Of a DNA stretch of 42,237 nucleotides, positions 20,354 through 28,946 are shown piece after piece. The first letter of the stretch is position 1; each line of letters begins with the position of its first letter. Below the pieces are notes generated by a model. The model had not been told where the DNA came from. It saw only the letters and a program-made list of their open reading frames with translations, and did not search any database. The position numbers were made by a program, and so were the translations under genes. The stretch spans positions 1-42,237 of the forward strand of contig JAEKNW010000264.1 in the NCBI GenBank assembly GCA_016838885.1, given 5' to 3'. The stretch comes from Candidatus Cloacimonadota bacterium (GTDB lineage Bacteria > Cloacimonadota > Cloacimonadia > Cloacimonadales > JAFGVF01).

Positions 20354-20969
20354 TGGGTTTCTTCTTTTTTTCTACTTGAATACAATTTATGTTACCTGCA
20401 TTCAGCTCTCTCAATTCTTTCATGCTATAGGGATAGCTTCTGGAGTGGATCATAGCATGACAATTAGGGCAAACAGGATATAAATCATCTTCAGGATAAC
20501 CAAATGTATCATCATCTAAGATAAAATCCTCTTGCTCTTGGTGATATTCCATGATTTCAGAGCAAGAAATCCCCCCAATCTCTGTAAAATTGATTCCACA
20601 CACAGAACATGATTGGCCTCTTTTTTCTCGTCTGATTTTTCGTGCATAAGGATTTCTTTCATATTGATTTTCGAACATTTTCTCAACTCTTGAATCATGG
20701 TTTCCAAAACACATGAAAGTTACATCACATATTCGGTTGAGCAATAAAAACCATTCTTCTTCAAGTGAAAAAGCTAAATCAGTAAGGATTATGATACCAG
20801 AGTTCATTGACGTCCAACAGAACTTCTCCTCTGATAAGATTTTAAATTCTTCCAATTTTATTGTCCAATGTTTAAGTAAGTGCCCATGATTAACCAGCTT
20901 ATCTATATCTTCATCAAAAGTTTCCCAATTTAGATCTTTAGGACTCCATGATAATAAAAAAGTATTCAT
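20343..20969 (-). CDS. EVE-like domain + HNH endonuclease (predicted modification-dependent restriction enzyme)
   Basis: N-term FLLSWSPKDLNWETFDEDIDKL (EVE-like), then ENQYERNPYARK...CSVCGINF...MEYHQEQ...LYPVCPNCHAMIH (HNH with CxxC pairs). Confidence 0.75.
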   Translation of the reverse strand: MNTFLLSWSPKDLNWETFDEDIDKLVNHGHLLKHWTIKLEEFKILSEEKFCWTSMNSGIIILTDLAFSLEEEWFLLLNRICDVTFMCFGNHDSRVEKMFENQYERNPYARKIRREKRGQSCSVCGINFTEIGGISCSEIMEYHQEQEDFILDDDTFGYPEDDLYPVCPNCHAMIHSRSYPYSMKELRELNAGNINCIQVEKKKKPKTR

Positions 20970-21156
20970 ACTTCCACCTCCTAATATTCCTAATTAAATT
21001 AAATGAAGAAACTTAGTCAAATAGTTTTTTAGTTTATAAATTTGTTCAGAGAAAGAAAAAGTGTAATATGGAGTTAATCAAATAATTGTATTCTTATCGT
21101 ATTACCAAATAGTAAAAAGTGAAAAACATCTGCTCCCTCTTAATCCAAACTATAAA

Positions 21157-21181
21157 AAAAAAGTGCAATTAAGCACTTTTA
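21157..21181 (-). terminator. Rho-independent terminator downstream of the integrase
   Basis: AAAAGTGC-AATTAA-GCACTTTT stem with an A-run on the plus strand (U-run for the minus transcript). Confidence 0.7.
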
Positions 21182-21194
21182 TATATCTATATAC

Positions 21195-21794
21195 TTACAG
21201 TATCTTATCCAGATTAACATAAACATCATCTATCTGATCTTGAGTGATTCCAATATAGCGTAAAGTAACAGCCTGGGAGGAGTGGTTAAATATCCTCATA
21301 AGTAAAGATAGATCAACTCCACTTTTGAAAGCATGATAACCAAAAGTCTTTCTAAGGGTGTGAGCTCCTATTCTATCTCTGATTCCAACCCTATAGGCAT
21401 AGTCATTCAAGAACTGCCACACATATTGCCTACTCCAAGCTTGATGCGTACTAATGACATTATTGGAGTCAGAAAGGAAGAGATAATCCTCATAACTTTG
21501 TTGACTGCTACTCCACAGCTCCAATATGATCTTTCTAACATTTTCCGACAGATGAAACTGCTTAGCCTTCTCAGTTTTCTTATCCTTGATAGAAATAACT
21601 TCTCGGAATAATGGATCATTTCCTAGTTCACTGAAAACAGAATTCCACTTCAGATTAAGAATATCTGAAATCCTTAAACCTGTCTTAATCCCTATTTCAA
21701 AAAGTACTAGCTCTTTTAACTTTCCTTCTTTCCTCATTAACTTTTTAATCCGTTCAATCTTCTTAACATCTCTTATTGGTTGAACATAATTCAT
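21195..21794 (-). CDS. Small tyrosine recombinase/integrase (catalytic domain only)
   Basis: 199 aa; TGLRISDIL, KDKKTEKAK, HTLRKTFGYH, FNHSS, TLRYIG match the R-K-H-R-H-Y catalytic set. Confidence 0.92.
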   Translation of the reverse strand: MNYVQPIRDVKKIERIKKLMRKEGKLKELVLFEIGIKTGLRISDILNLKWNSVFSELGNDPLFREVISIKDKKTEKAKQFHLSENVRKIILELWSSSQQSYEDYLFLSDSNNVISTHQAWSRQYVWQFLNDYAYRVGIRDRIGAHTLRKTFGYHAFKSGVDLSLLMRIFNHSSQAVTLRYIGITQDQIDDVYVNLDKIL

Positions 21795-21850
21795 ATATTA
21801 TCCTTTAGATTACTTAGTGAGCTTCTACACTCATTATGACTTATAAAAAA

Positions 21851-21882
21851 ACCTGATGCGATTACTTGAATCAGCATCAGGT
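21851..21882 (-). promoter_or_regulatory. Conserved hairpin with U-run in the integrase 5' region (terminator/attenuator-like), copy A
   Basis: Minus strand ACCTGATGC-(T)GATT-caagt-AATC-GCATCAGGT followed by TTTTTTT; same structure at 28915-28946 and degraded at 22231-22262. Confidence 0.65.
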
Positions 21883-22630
21883 GCTTCTAATCTATTATAT
21901 AATATATGTTTAAGAATCGTGATTTTACTTAACTTAACTACATTAAGTTAAGTAACTAACTACTAAAATATCAATATCATAAAAATAACTTTTATAATTT
22001 TATCAAATATAAGAAAGTGAAAAAGTGAAGAAGTGAATTGATTTTAAGAAATATTTTTATATAATCTTTTATAATTTTTTTATTTTTATCTTCACTTATT
22101 CACTTTAATCACTTTAAGAAATGTTGTAAGTAGAATATTTTAAATACTAACTAAGTAACTAATTGATTTAAAAAAAATACCCCAAATGATTTCTAAGAGT
22201 ATAAGTTTTACATTAATTGAACTTTGAAAGACCTGATATGCTCACTTGAATCGCATTAGGCATTTAATCTGTTATTAAATTATGTTTATGAACTGAGATT
22301 TTGCTTACTTAACATAATTGTGTAAGGTAAAAAGTGCCTAAGTGCAGTTTAGTCCATTAAGCATTCTACCCTTGAAAATTATAGAATGTTTGTATGCATT
22401 GATCAACATAAAGCAATTTACAGTGAAATCCCCTAAGTCTTTAATTTCCTATTTCGAAAGTACTGCCCCGCATAGATATTTGATTCAAAATGATATTAGT
22501 ATAAGACCAGATTAATTAGTTTTGATATAGAAAATATCTCTTTACAAGATATTCTACTTACTAAATATTGGTTCTAAGTGAAGGTGGTTTTTGTATATTT
22601 ACCTTCAAAACGAACCAGAAGGGGAAATCT

Positions 22631-23224
22631 ATGAATGTGCAAGACTTCTTTGGTAAGCATAATGGCTATGCCAGAATGAACGATTTGAAAGAGAATGGAT
22701 TTCACACCAGAGTTATTGCTAAAGCTCTGAATGATAAAATTATTGAAAAAGTTAAACCAGGACTTTATAAGCTAATAGATTATGAGTGGGATGAGAACAG
22801 TAGCTTTGTTGATATTACTAAAGTAAACTCCAAGGCAGTAATCTGTCTAAATTCTGCCCTACATTACTACAATCTCTCGACAATAAACCCTAATCTTGTT
22901 CATGTTGCTGTTCCAAATAATACAGCAAGGTTTTCTCTTGATTACCCTCCAGTAAAGCTATTCTATTTCTCTGATACAATATATCCACCAGAAATAATAG
23001 AAGTTAAAGGGTCTAATGGTACTTTCAAGATTTACTCTATAGAGAAAACAATCTGTGATGCTTTTAGATATCGTAAAAGAATTGGAGAAGATCTTGCTCT
23101 TGAAGCACTCAAGAATTATGTGAGAAGAAAAGAATCAGATCTAAACAGGTTACATAATGTAGCTAATGAATGTAAGATTGATAAAGTTATTGAACCATAC
23201 ATTAAAGCAATGGTGATTGAATGA
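22631..23224 (+). CDS. abiEi: AbiEi-family antitoxin (type IV toxin-antitoxin)
   Basis: MNVQDFFGKHNGYARMNDLKENGFHTRVIAKALNDKIIEKVKPGLYKL (wHTH) and later SIEKTICDAFRYRKRIGEDLALEALKNYV; the track start at 22568 is a TTG, whereas ATG 22631 has an RBS. Confidence 0.82.
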   Translation: MNVQDFFGKHNGYARMNDLKENGFHTRVIAKALNDKIIEKVKPGLYKLIDYEWDENSSFVDITKVNSKAVICLNSALHYYNLSTINPNLVHVAVPNNTARFSLDYPPVKLFYFSDTIYPPEIIEVKGSNGTFKIYSIEKTICDAFRYRKRIGEDLALEALKNYVRRKESDLNRLHNVANECKIDKVIEPYIKAMVIE

Positions 23225-23301
23225 TGACTAAGAATATTGAAGGATCTGTAAGAGATAGGCTATTAGTCATAACTAAAAACAATGAACTACTAAGCATATG
23301 A
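23221..23301 (+). pseudogene. Truncated AbiEii toxin remnant (26 codons)
   Basis: ATGATGACTAAGAATATTGAAGGATCTGTAAGAGATAGGCTA...TGA, MMTKNIEGSVRDRLLVITKNNELLSI*; ATGA overlap with abiEi; resembles only the AbiEii N-terminus. Confidence 0.65.
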
Positions 23302-23346
23302 CGGAGTTACACCAAATGTAAATTAAAAAATGTATAAGTTCTAACT

Positions 23347-26300
23347 TTAATCCTGTAAACGAAACATATCACCATTTAGTTCAATCATTCTTATTTTCTT
23401 TGTTCTTTTTAATTCACATCTTATAATATCAAATAGTATTTTATCAACATCAATTTGTTTGGAAAGTTCATTGGAATTAAATATTTTATTTTTCTGTAAT
23501 GATAGCAATTTCTGTTTAGTTCTTAAAAATATTTCAGAAAAATTACTATAAAATTTTATTAGGTATTGATAAATACAATTGTGTCTTATTCTCACTCCTT
23601 TTACAATTCCTGAATTGGAGGTGAACTTATCTTCTAAAATCTTAAGTTCTATTAATTTGAGTAGATGATTGTTATCATATTTATCATCATCAATGCGTAA
23701 CATTGAATTATTACTCGACAATATATCCTTGCAAAGCGACTCAAACGTTTCAAATAAATCTTTAGGTAAACTAGATATATCAAAACTAAAGGAATCATTT
23801 TCTAGCTGTTTAACATCTTTAATATAATTCTCAAAATCTTCTTTTAAAAACGTTAATATTGTCCGATTTAATAAATCAAAATCATCAGGGATACTTTCAC
23901 CAAGTAAAGCCAATCCAGATTCAAATAATCGGTCGATATACATACTACAAAAGGTATCACCAATTTGATATTTAGAATAATAGTTTTTGACACTAAAGGG
24001 CTCTTCTTTATATACTTCTGGGAGACCTCCTTTGAATATACCATACTCTGCTTTTACAGATAATTTATCAGATTTTTCACCAAACTTACATATTTGATTT
24101 GAACTTTTATCAATAATTATTGTATGATTATACTGAGTCTGTTTGTAGTGTTTAAACATATCTTTAATTTTCGGAAAATTATTTTCTATGAATAATCTGT
24201 ATTCTCTTAACAGGATTTCATATTTTTTTTCTACTAGCTTTGGAATATCATCCTTTTCATAGTTCCTAAACGATGCATTCATTCTTGATTGAACATTACT
24301 ACTCCAATCGTTAAATAGTGGAGGCAAAAGATCAAATATTTCAAGCTTATTTAGTTCGTTTATATACTTTAATAACAATAAATCATATGGTGTTAGAAAC
24401 TTTTGTAGATCATTGTTAAGTGTTGTTGTTTCTTTGTTAAACAATTCGGGTTTTATTCCTTCTTTCTCAAGAATACTTCTATAATTATCCTGATTAATCA
24501 TTCTTTGAATTTCATATTGAGTAAACTTTTCTGGCTCTTTTATTCCTCCAAATAATGAAAATATATAACATTTATGGTACACTGCATACTTAATAGTATC
24601 TAAATTTATTGGTAAATAATTTCCACAAGGTCTATATTGTTTATTCTCAATATTAAGTATATATTTATAGTTTGTAATGGTCAATATTAAAACTCTCTCA
24701 TTTAGTAGTAGAGGATTCCTCGAGATGTTAAAACTGTGATGATATTGACCATGTATGTTTAATTCAATTGTTTGAATAATTTCTTTTTCTATTTCTTTTT
24801 CATGTGAAGATTCATTTAAATCATATCCAAATGACATGCTATTTATATTAAATCTATCCACAGCTTCAAAGAAATAGTCATTTTTAACATTAAAGGGATA
24901 CATCACTATGTTTTCACTAATATCTACAGCTGAAAAAAATGAATGACTTCTACATACGTCGTCCTTTAAATCGACATGAACTAGCAAACCTGCATCGTTT
25001 TCTGAGTATGGTGATATTGCACTTCTTATGTTAGAATATTTTTCACTTACTAATGAATTCCTACTATTAATGAACTCCGTTGCCTTTTGATAAGCTTGGG
25101 GACTTATCTTTTCTTTTATACTATTGTCGCAAATAGCATAATAGGTATTCAGGACCTCTAATCTTACATTAGTTAAATTTTCTCTGTATTTTTCAAAATA
25201 ACTTGTACCCTTTGTATCTAATTCTAGTATTTTTAGTGCTATTATATAATCTCGTAATTTACTATAATAAAACTCAAGTTTAGCATCAAACTCATCACTT
25301 TTGGTTACAACAATGATATTACTTTTAAGAAGGTTCTCAGGAACTTCTACATAATTAATTCTATCAGAATTTTCTTCAAATATTTGTTTAGCAATTTCCA
25401 AAAGACTGTTCATATCATTCTGGCTGATATTGTACTTTTTTCGAATATTTTGTATATATTTGTCAATAATAGCTTTTGAGGATAACTCTAATATAAAATC
25501 TTTATCCTCCCGAAAAATAGAAAAAGCAATATGTAATAAATATGTATTTTTTTTAAATTCGTTTAACAATTCACGAGATATAACTTTTGTATATGAATAT
25601 TCTATTCTATAGTTATTTATTATTTTATCTAATTGAGAATCTAACAAATCTCTTATTTCAAAAGAGAACCTATCATTTTTCTCATCTATTTTTTCAATAA
25701 AAAGGTTAGAACATAACTTTGATGGTTCCCCATTATCATAAATATAATTATTCCAGTACATTGATTTACAGGATACAATCAAACGTAAATTCGGTTGAAT
25801 ATTATCTATAGCGTCATTCAAGATTATATTTTTATTAGCAGTAGACTTTTCATCAAGCCCGTCAATAAAAATGTACAAAATACTATCACCAATTATTTCG
25901 CTTAACTTTTCTATTCCATCATGAGTTGATTTTGTATTCTCGAAGAAGGGGAGATCTTTTAGCCTTTCAATAATATCATCGTAAATCCCAGTTTTAACAT
26001 TCCCAAATCTTTTCAAATAAACAAATTGTCCTTGATCTAAAAGTTGCTTTGCTTTGTAACACATCCAACATGTCTTGCCCATACCTGAAGAAGCAATAAC
26101 AGAAAATGCTTTCACTTGAGATTTCATGAAACTATTAAATGATTTTTCTAAACGTGGATGTGGTTCAAATAATGGTGGATAATATGATTTATCATCATGA
26201 ATATCTTTAGCAACTAATTGAGATGTATTTCTATCATATTCTGCTATTAATTTGCTTTTTAAATCAGATTTTTGCTTATCTTCTAAAACAAGTAGTTCTT

Positions 26301-26943
26301 CTTTTTTGATATCTGGAAATTCTAGTATCTTATTAATGTTAATACAATCATAAGTACAAAACTCACCATTTTTATTTGAAAATCCTGTAACTATGCCTAT
26401 TAAACAAGGATAGCCATTAATGTGTTGAAAAATTCCACTTCCCGAGATTCCTTCAAAATTACTTCCACTACCTTCTATTTTCTGGATAAATTCTTCAGTG
26501 CTTCCTTTTAACTCAAACTTATAATTGTAATTGTAATTATCAGTTATTGTGCAATCTATAATATTCTGACCTTTACCCTGTTTAATCTTTGGGTAACCTC
26601 TGAAGAAACACTTAGCATCCAGTTCGTAATAAGGCTCGTTAAAAATAATTTTGTTTACCCAAGACGAATCACTATCAATTCTAATCAATGCTATATCGAT
26701 ATCCTTTTGATCAAAATCTGGTAATGTAAATATATCTTCACAATTATATTCATCTCCATCATGGTCTTTTATAATGATTGAACTTTCCGATGGATGTTGA
26801 CCATAATCTTTACCATAGATAACATGAGCGGCAGTGATTACATAAGCTCTATCATCAATTTTAAAAAGAGTACCACTTCCAACTAAAGCATTTTTAATGT
26901 AAATTCTTGCAGAAGTATTCTTTAATAATTCTATAATTTTCAC
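23347..26943 (-). CDS. Trypsin-like protease-STAND/NACHT NTPase fusion (Avs-like immune sensor)
   Basis: Protease triad motifs TAAHVI / DIDIALIRI / GISGSGIF; P-loop ASSGMGKTCW, Walker B YIFIDGLDE; long C-terminal region. GTG start overlapping the upstream stop (GTGA). Confidence 0.8.
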   Translation of the reverse strand: MKIIELLKNTSARIYIKNALVGSGTLFKIDDRAYVITAAHVIYGKDYGQHPSESSIIIKDHDGDEYNCEDIFTLPDFDQKDIDIALIRIDSDSSWVNKIIFNEPYYELDAKCFFRGYPKIKQGKGQNIIDCTITDNYNYNYKFELKGSTEEFIQKIEGSGSNFEGISGSGIFQHINGYPCLIGIVTGFSNKNGEFCTYDCININKILEFPDIKKEELLVLEDKQKSDLKSKLIAEYDRNTSQLVAKDIHDDKSYYPPLFEPHPRLEKSFNSFMKSQVKAFSVIASSGMGKTCWMCYKAKQLLDQGQFVYLKRFGNVKTGIYDDIIERLKDLPFFENTKSTHDGIEKLSEIIGDSILYIFIDGLDEKSTANKNIILNDAIDNIQPNLRLIVSCKSMYWNNYIYDNGEPSKLCSNLFIEKIDEKNDRFSFEIRDLLDSQLDKIINNYRIEYSYTKVISRELLNEFKKNTYLLHIAFSIFREDKDFILELSSKAIIDKYIQNIRKKYNISQNDMNSLLEIAKQIFEENSDRINYVEVPENLLKSNIIVVTKSDEFDAKLEFYYSKLRDYIIALKILELDTKGTSYFEKYRENLTNVRLEVLNTYYAICDNSIKEKISPQAYQKATEFINSRNSLVSEKYSNIRSAISPYSENDAGLLVHVDLKDDVCRSHSFFSAVDISENIVMYPFNVKNDYFFEAVDRFNINSMSFGYDLNESSHEKEIEKEIIQTIELNIHGQYHHSFNISRNPLLLNERVLILTITNYKYILNIENKQYRPCGNYLPINLDTIKYAVYHKCYIFSLFGGIKEPEKFTQYEIQRMINQDNYRSILEKEGIKPELFNKETTTLNNDLQKFLTPYDLLLLKYINELNKLEIFDLLPPLFNDWSSNVQSRMNASFRNYEKDDIPKLVEKKYEILLREYRLFIENNFPKIKDMFKHYKQTQYNHTIIIDKSSNQICKFGEKSDKLSVKAEYGIFKGGLPEVYKEEPFSVKNYYSKYQIGDTFCSMYIDRLFESGLALLGESIPDDFDLLNRTILTFLKEDFENYIKDVKQLENDSFSFDISSLPKDLFETFESLCKDILSSNNSMLRIDDDKYDNNHLLKLIELKILEDKFTSNSGIVKGVRIRHNCIYQYLIKFYSNFSEIFLRTKQKLLSLQKNKIFNSNELSKQIDVDKILFDIIRCELKRTKKIRMIELNGDMFRLQD

Positions 26944-27977
26944 TTCAAGATCTCCTCATTAATATATCGACATTCAAAGTTATATTCCAATTCTTCATCT
27001 GAAGTTACAATAATAGTGTTTTTACTCATCTCAATTTCCTCTTTTTTATAGTTAAACCAAAAGACTATTTTATCGATCATGTCTCTATTTGGATTACATA
27101 CTATCTTGGCTATAGTTTCTCTGTCTGGGTGTTTAGAACTTCCATAACCACCATTCGTGCTGACTATATAATTATTAGACTTAATAATTGATAAAAAGGC
27201 TTTAGATATGCTATATTTACTTCCATGATGCGATAATTTAACATAGTCAATTATAAGAGGATTTAATTCATTGTATCCTATTTTACGTAAATTTTGTTCA
27301 ATAATAGTTGGATTTGAGTCTGCTAGTAATAAAATAGAATTGTCGTTATCCTCTAATAATAGTACAATTGATGAATCATTTAAAATGTCATTATTTATAC
27401 TATCATTATAGGTTTCTAATGTCTTCAAATCTACAAGATCTTGACCGATATCAATAGACTTTTTAGTAGAATCATTTTGAACTGTTTCATATTTGTGAAA
27501 TTCTTCCTTCAACTTATCTAATTGAATTTTATTTGGAGATAATACTTTAATCTCTAATCCATCTTTTACAAGCGTCCTAAGAGCAGAATTATTTTCAAAG
27601 CTGAGTGAACTACACTTGTGAAATTGATTATTTTTTTTTAAAAATCCAATAAGGTTATTTGCTTGAGAAATACTTTTCTTTGTATTATTTTCTATTATGT
27701 TAATTAATTCAGGCGTATTGATAAAGTACTTCAAGATATTTGTAGGAATTGACTGTCCCATACTACATAACTTAAGAAAACCACCAATATGATCATCATC
27801 TATGTGTGTTAAGATAAAAGCTTCTAGTTGATGAATTGCTTCAAACTCTTTCTTTAATAAAAAGGATGTAGCATTAACTCCACTATCAATTAGTATGAAA
27901 CGTTCGTCTCCATCAGGTGTATGCCATTTAATAATTATACAATCACCGTGCTTAGCTTTTAATACTTTAATCTCCAT
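26940..27977 (-). CDS. MBL-fold metallohydrolase, operonic with protease-STAND
   Basis: GDCIIIKW, ILIDSGVN, LTHIDDDHIGG, KLSHHGSK motifs; 4-nt overlap with the next gene. Confidence 0.85.
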   Translation of the reverse strand: MEIKVLKAKHGDCIIIKWHTPDGDERFILIDSGVNATSFLLKKEFEAIHQLEAFILTHIDDDHIGGFLKLCSMGQSIPTNILKYFINTPELINIIENNTKKSISQANNLIGFLKKNNQFHKCSSLSFENNSALRTLVKDGLEIKVLSPNKIQLDKLKEEFHKYETVQNDSTKKSIDIGQDLVDLKTLETYNDSINNDILNDSSIVLLLEDNDNSILLLADSNPTIIEQNLRKIGYNELNPLIIDYVKLSHHGSKYSISKAFLSIIKSNNYIVSTNGGYGSSKHPDRETIAKIVCNPNRDMIDKIVFWFNYKKEEIEMSKNTIIVTSDEELEYNFECRYINEEILK

Positions 27978-28053
27978 AAGTTCCTACTAACCAAAATTTA
28001 TATATTGCATCAGTCTTGTCACTAAAGCTTGAAACTATTTGTTCTTTATTCAT
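27967..28053 (-). CDS. 28-codon ORF overlapping the MBL gene start (leader peptide or remnant)
   Basis: AGGAGGAATAATG; MNKEQIVSSFSDKTDAIYKFWLVGTYGD*; the stop lies inside the MBL gene start. Confidence 0.4.
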   Translation of the reverse strand: MNKEQIVSSFSDKTDAIYKFWLVGTYGD

Positions 28054-28166
28054 TATTCCTCCTAAATGACTATACCTAATATACATTCCCCGCCAAATCC
28101 TGTCAAACAAAATCATAACTAAATAGCAAATAAAGGATTATTCTTCCAAATACCGCCACCTCTTCT

Positions 28167-28185
28167 GTCATGCAACCGTCATGCA
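28167..28185 (+). repeat. GTCATGCAACCGTCATGCA near att copy 2
   Basis: 19-nt identical to 38880-38898; internal direct repeat GTCATGCA-ACC-GTCATGCA. Confidence 0.8.
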
Positions 28186-28199
28186 TACAAAACAAGATG

Positions 28200-28255
28200 A
28201 TGATAAATAACTATTTAACAATATGATAAATAACTATTTAACAATATGATAAATA
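28200..28255 (+). repeat. 23-bp tandem repeat x2.4 adjacent to att copy 2
   Basis: ATGATAAATAACTATTTAACAAT repeated at 28200-28222, 28223-28245 and partial 28246-28255. Confidence 0.85.
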
Positions 28256-28268
28256 GAGTTAGGTTTAA

Positions 28269-28315
28269 TCCTAAGGAAAAGGTCAGCCGTTCGAATCGGC
28301 TCGGGGGTGCCAATT
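28269..28315 (+). repeat. att-like direct repeat copy 2 (tRNA-Arg 3' half fragment)
   Basis: 47/47 identical to 288-334, without the tRNA 5' half. Confidence 0.93.
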
Positions 28316-28473
28316 AAGCGAAAAGTGAAAAATGAAAAGTGAAATAAAGTAACACCATAATTGCTACAATTTCGACTGATTTTACATATAACTTACTAAT
28401 ATAGATTAAAAATAAAGTGTTTTCATAAGTGACAGCAAGGTTGCCACTTTGCAAAAGCTTTCCACAAAAAAAA

Positions 28474-28857
28474 GAATTGCCAGACATATTGCCTACTCCA
28501 AGCTTGTTGCTTACTAACAACCTTATTAGAGGCAGAGAGGAATAGATAATCCTCATATCTTTGTTGATTGCTAACCCACAATTCTAATATTACTTTCCGA
28601 ACAATATCAGATTAATGAAACTGTTTAGCCTTCCTAGTTTTCTTCTCCTTGATACTAATAATTTCTCGGAAGGCTGGATTATCTCCTGATTCACTGAAAA
28701 CAGAACTCCACTTCAGATTAAGAATATCAGATATCCTTAATCCTGTCTTAATCCCAATCTCAAAAAGTACTAACTCTTTTAGCTTCCCTTCTTTTCTCAT
28801 CAACTTCTTAATCCGATCAATTTTCCTAACATCTCTTATTGGTTGAACATAATTCAT
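28474..28857 (-). pseudogene. Integrase pseudogene (premature stop and C-terminal truncation)
   Basis: MNYVQPIRDVRKIDRIKK... closely matches the 21794 integrase; TAA after KQFH, homology resumes SDIVRKVILELWVSNQQRYEDYLFLSASNKVVSKQQAWSRQYVWQF then ends before the H-R..H..Y residues. Confidence 0.88.
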
Positions 28858-28914
28858 ATATTATCCTTAAACATTACTTATTGAGCTACTATACTCGATT
28901 TGTTATATATAAAA

Positions 28915-28946
28915 ACCTGATGCGATTACTCTAATCGGCATCAGGT
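28915..28946 (-). promoter_or_regulatory. Integrase-leader hairpin, copy C
   Basis: Minus strand ACCTGATGC-(C)GATT-agagt-AATC-GCATCAGGT then TTTTT. Confidence 0.6.

Noticed and set aside
21333-21783. Plus-strand ORFs 21333..21611 and 21586..21783 and minus frame 21407..21619
   Set aside because: Shadow ORFs of the integrase, which has a full catalytic signature.
28200-28255. CRISPR array
   Set aside because: Repeats are contiguous with no spacers, AT-rich, and no cas genes are nearby.
28269-28315. Second tRNA-Arg gene
   Set aside because: Only the anticodon loop and 3' half are present; no acceptor 5' strand or D-arm, so an att fragment rather than a functional tRNA. Same for 38958-39001.
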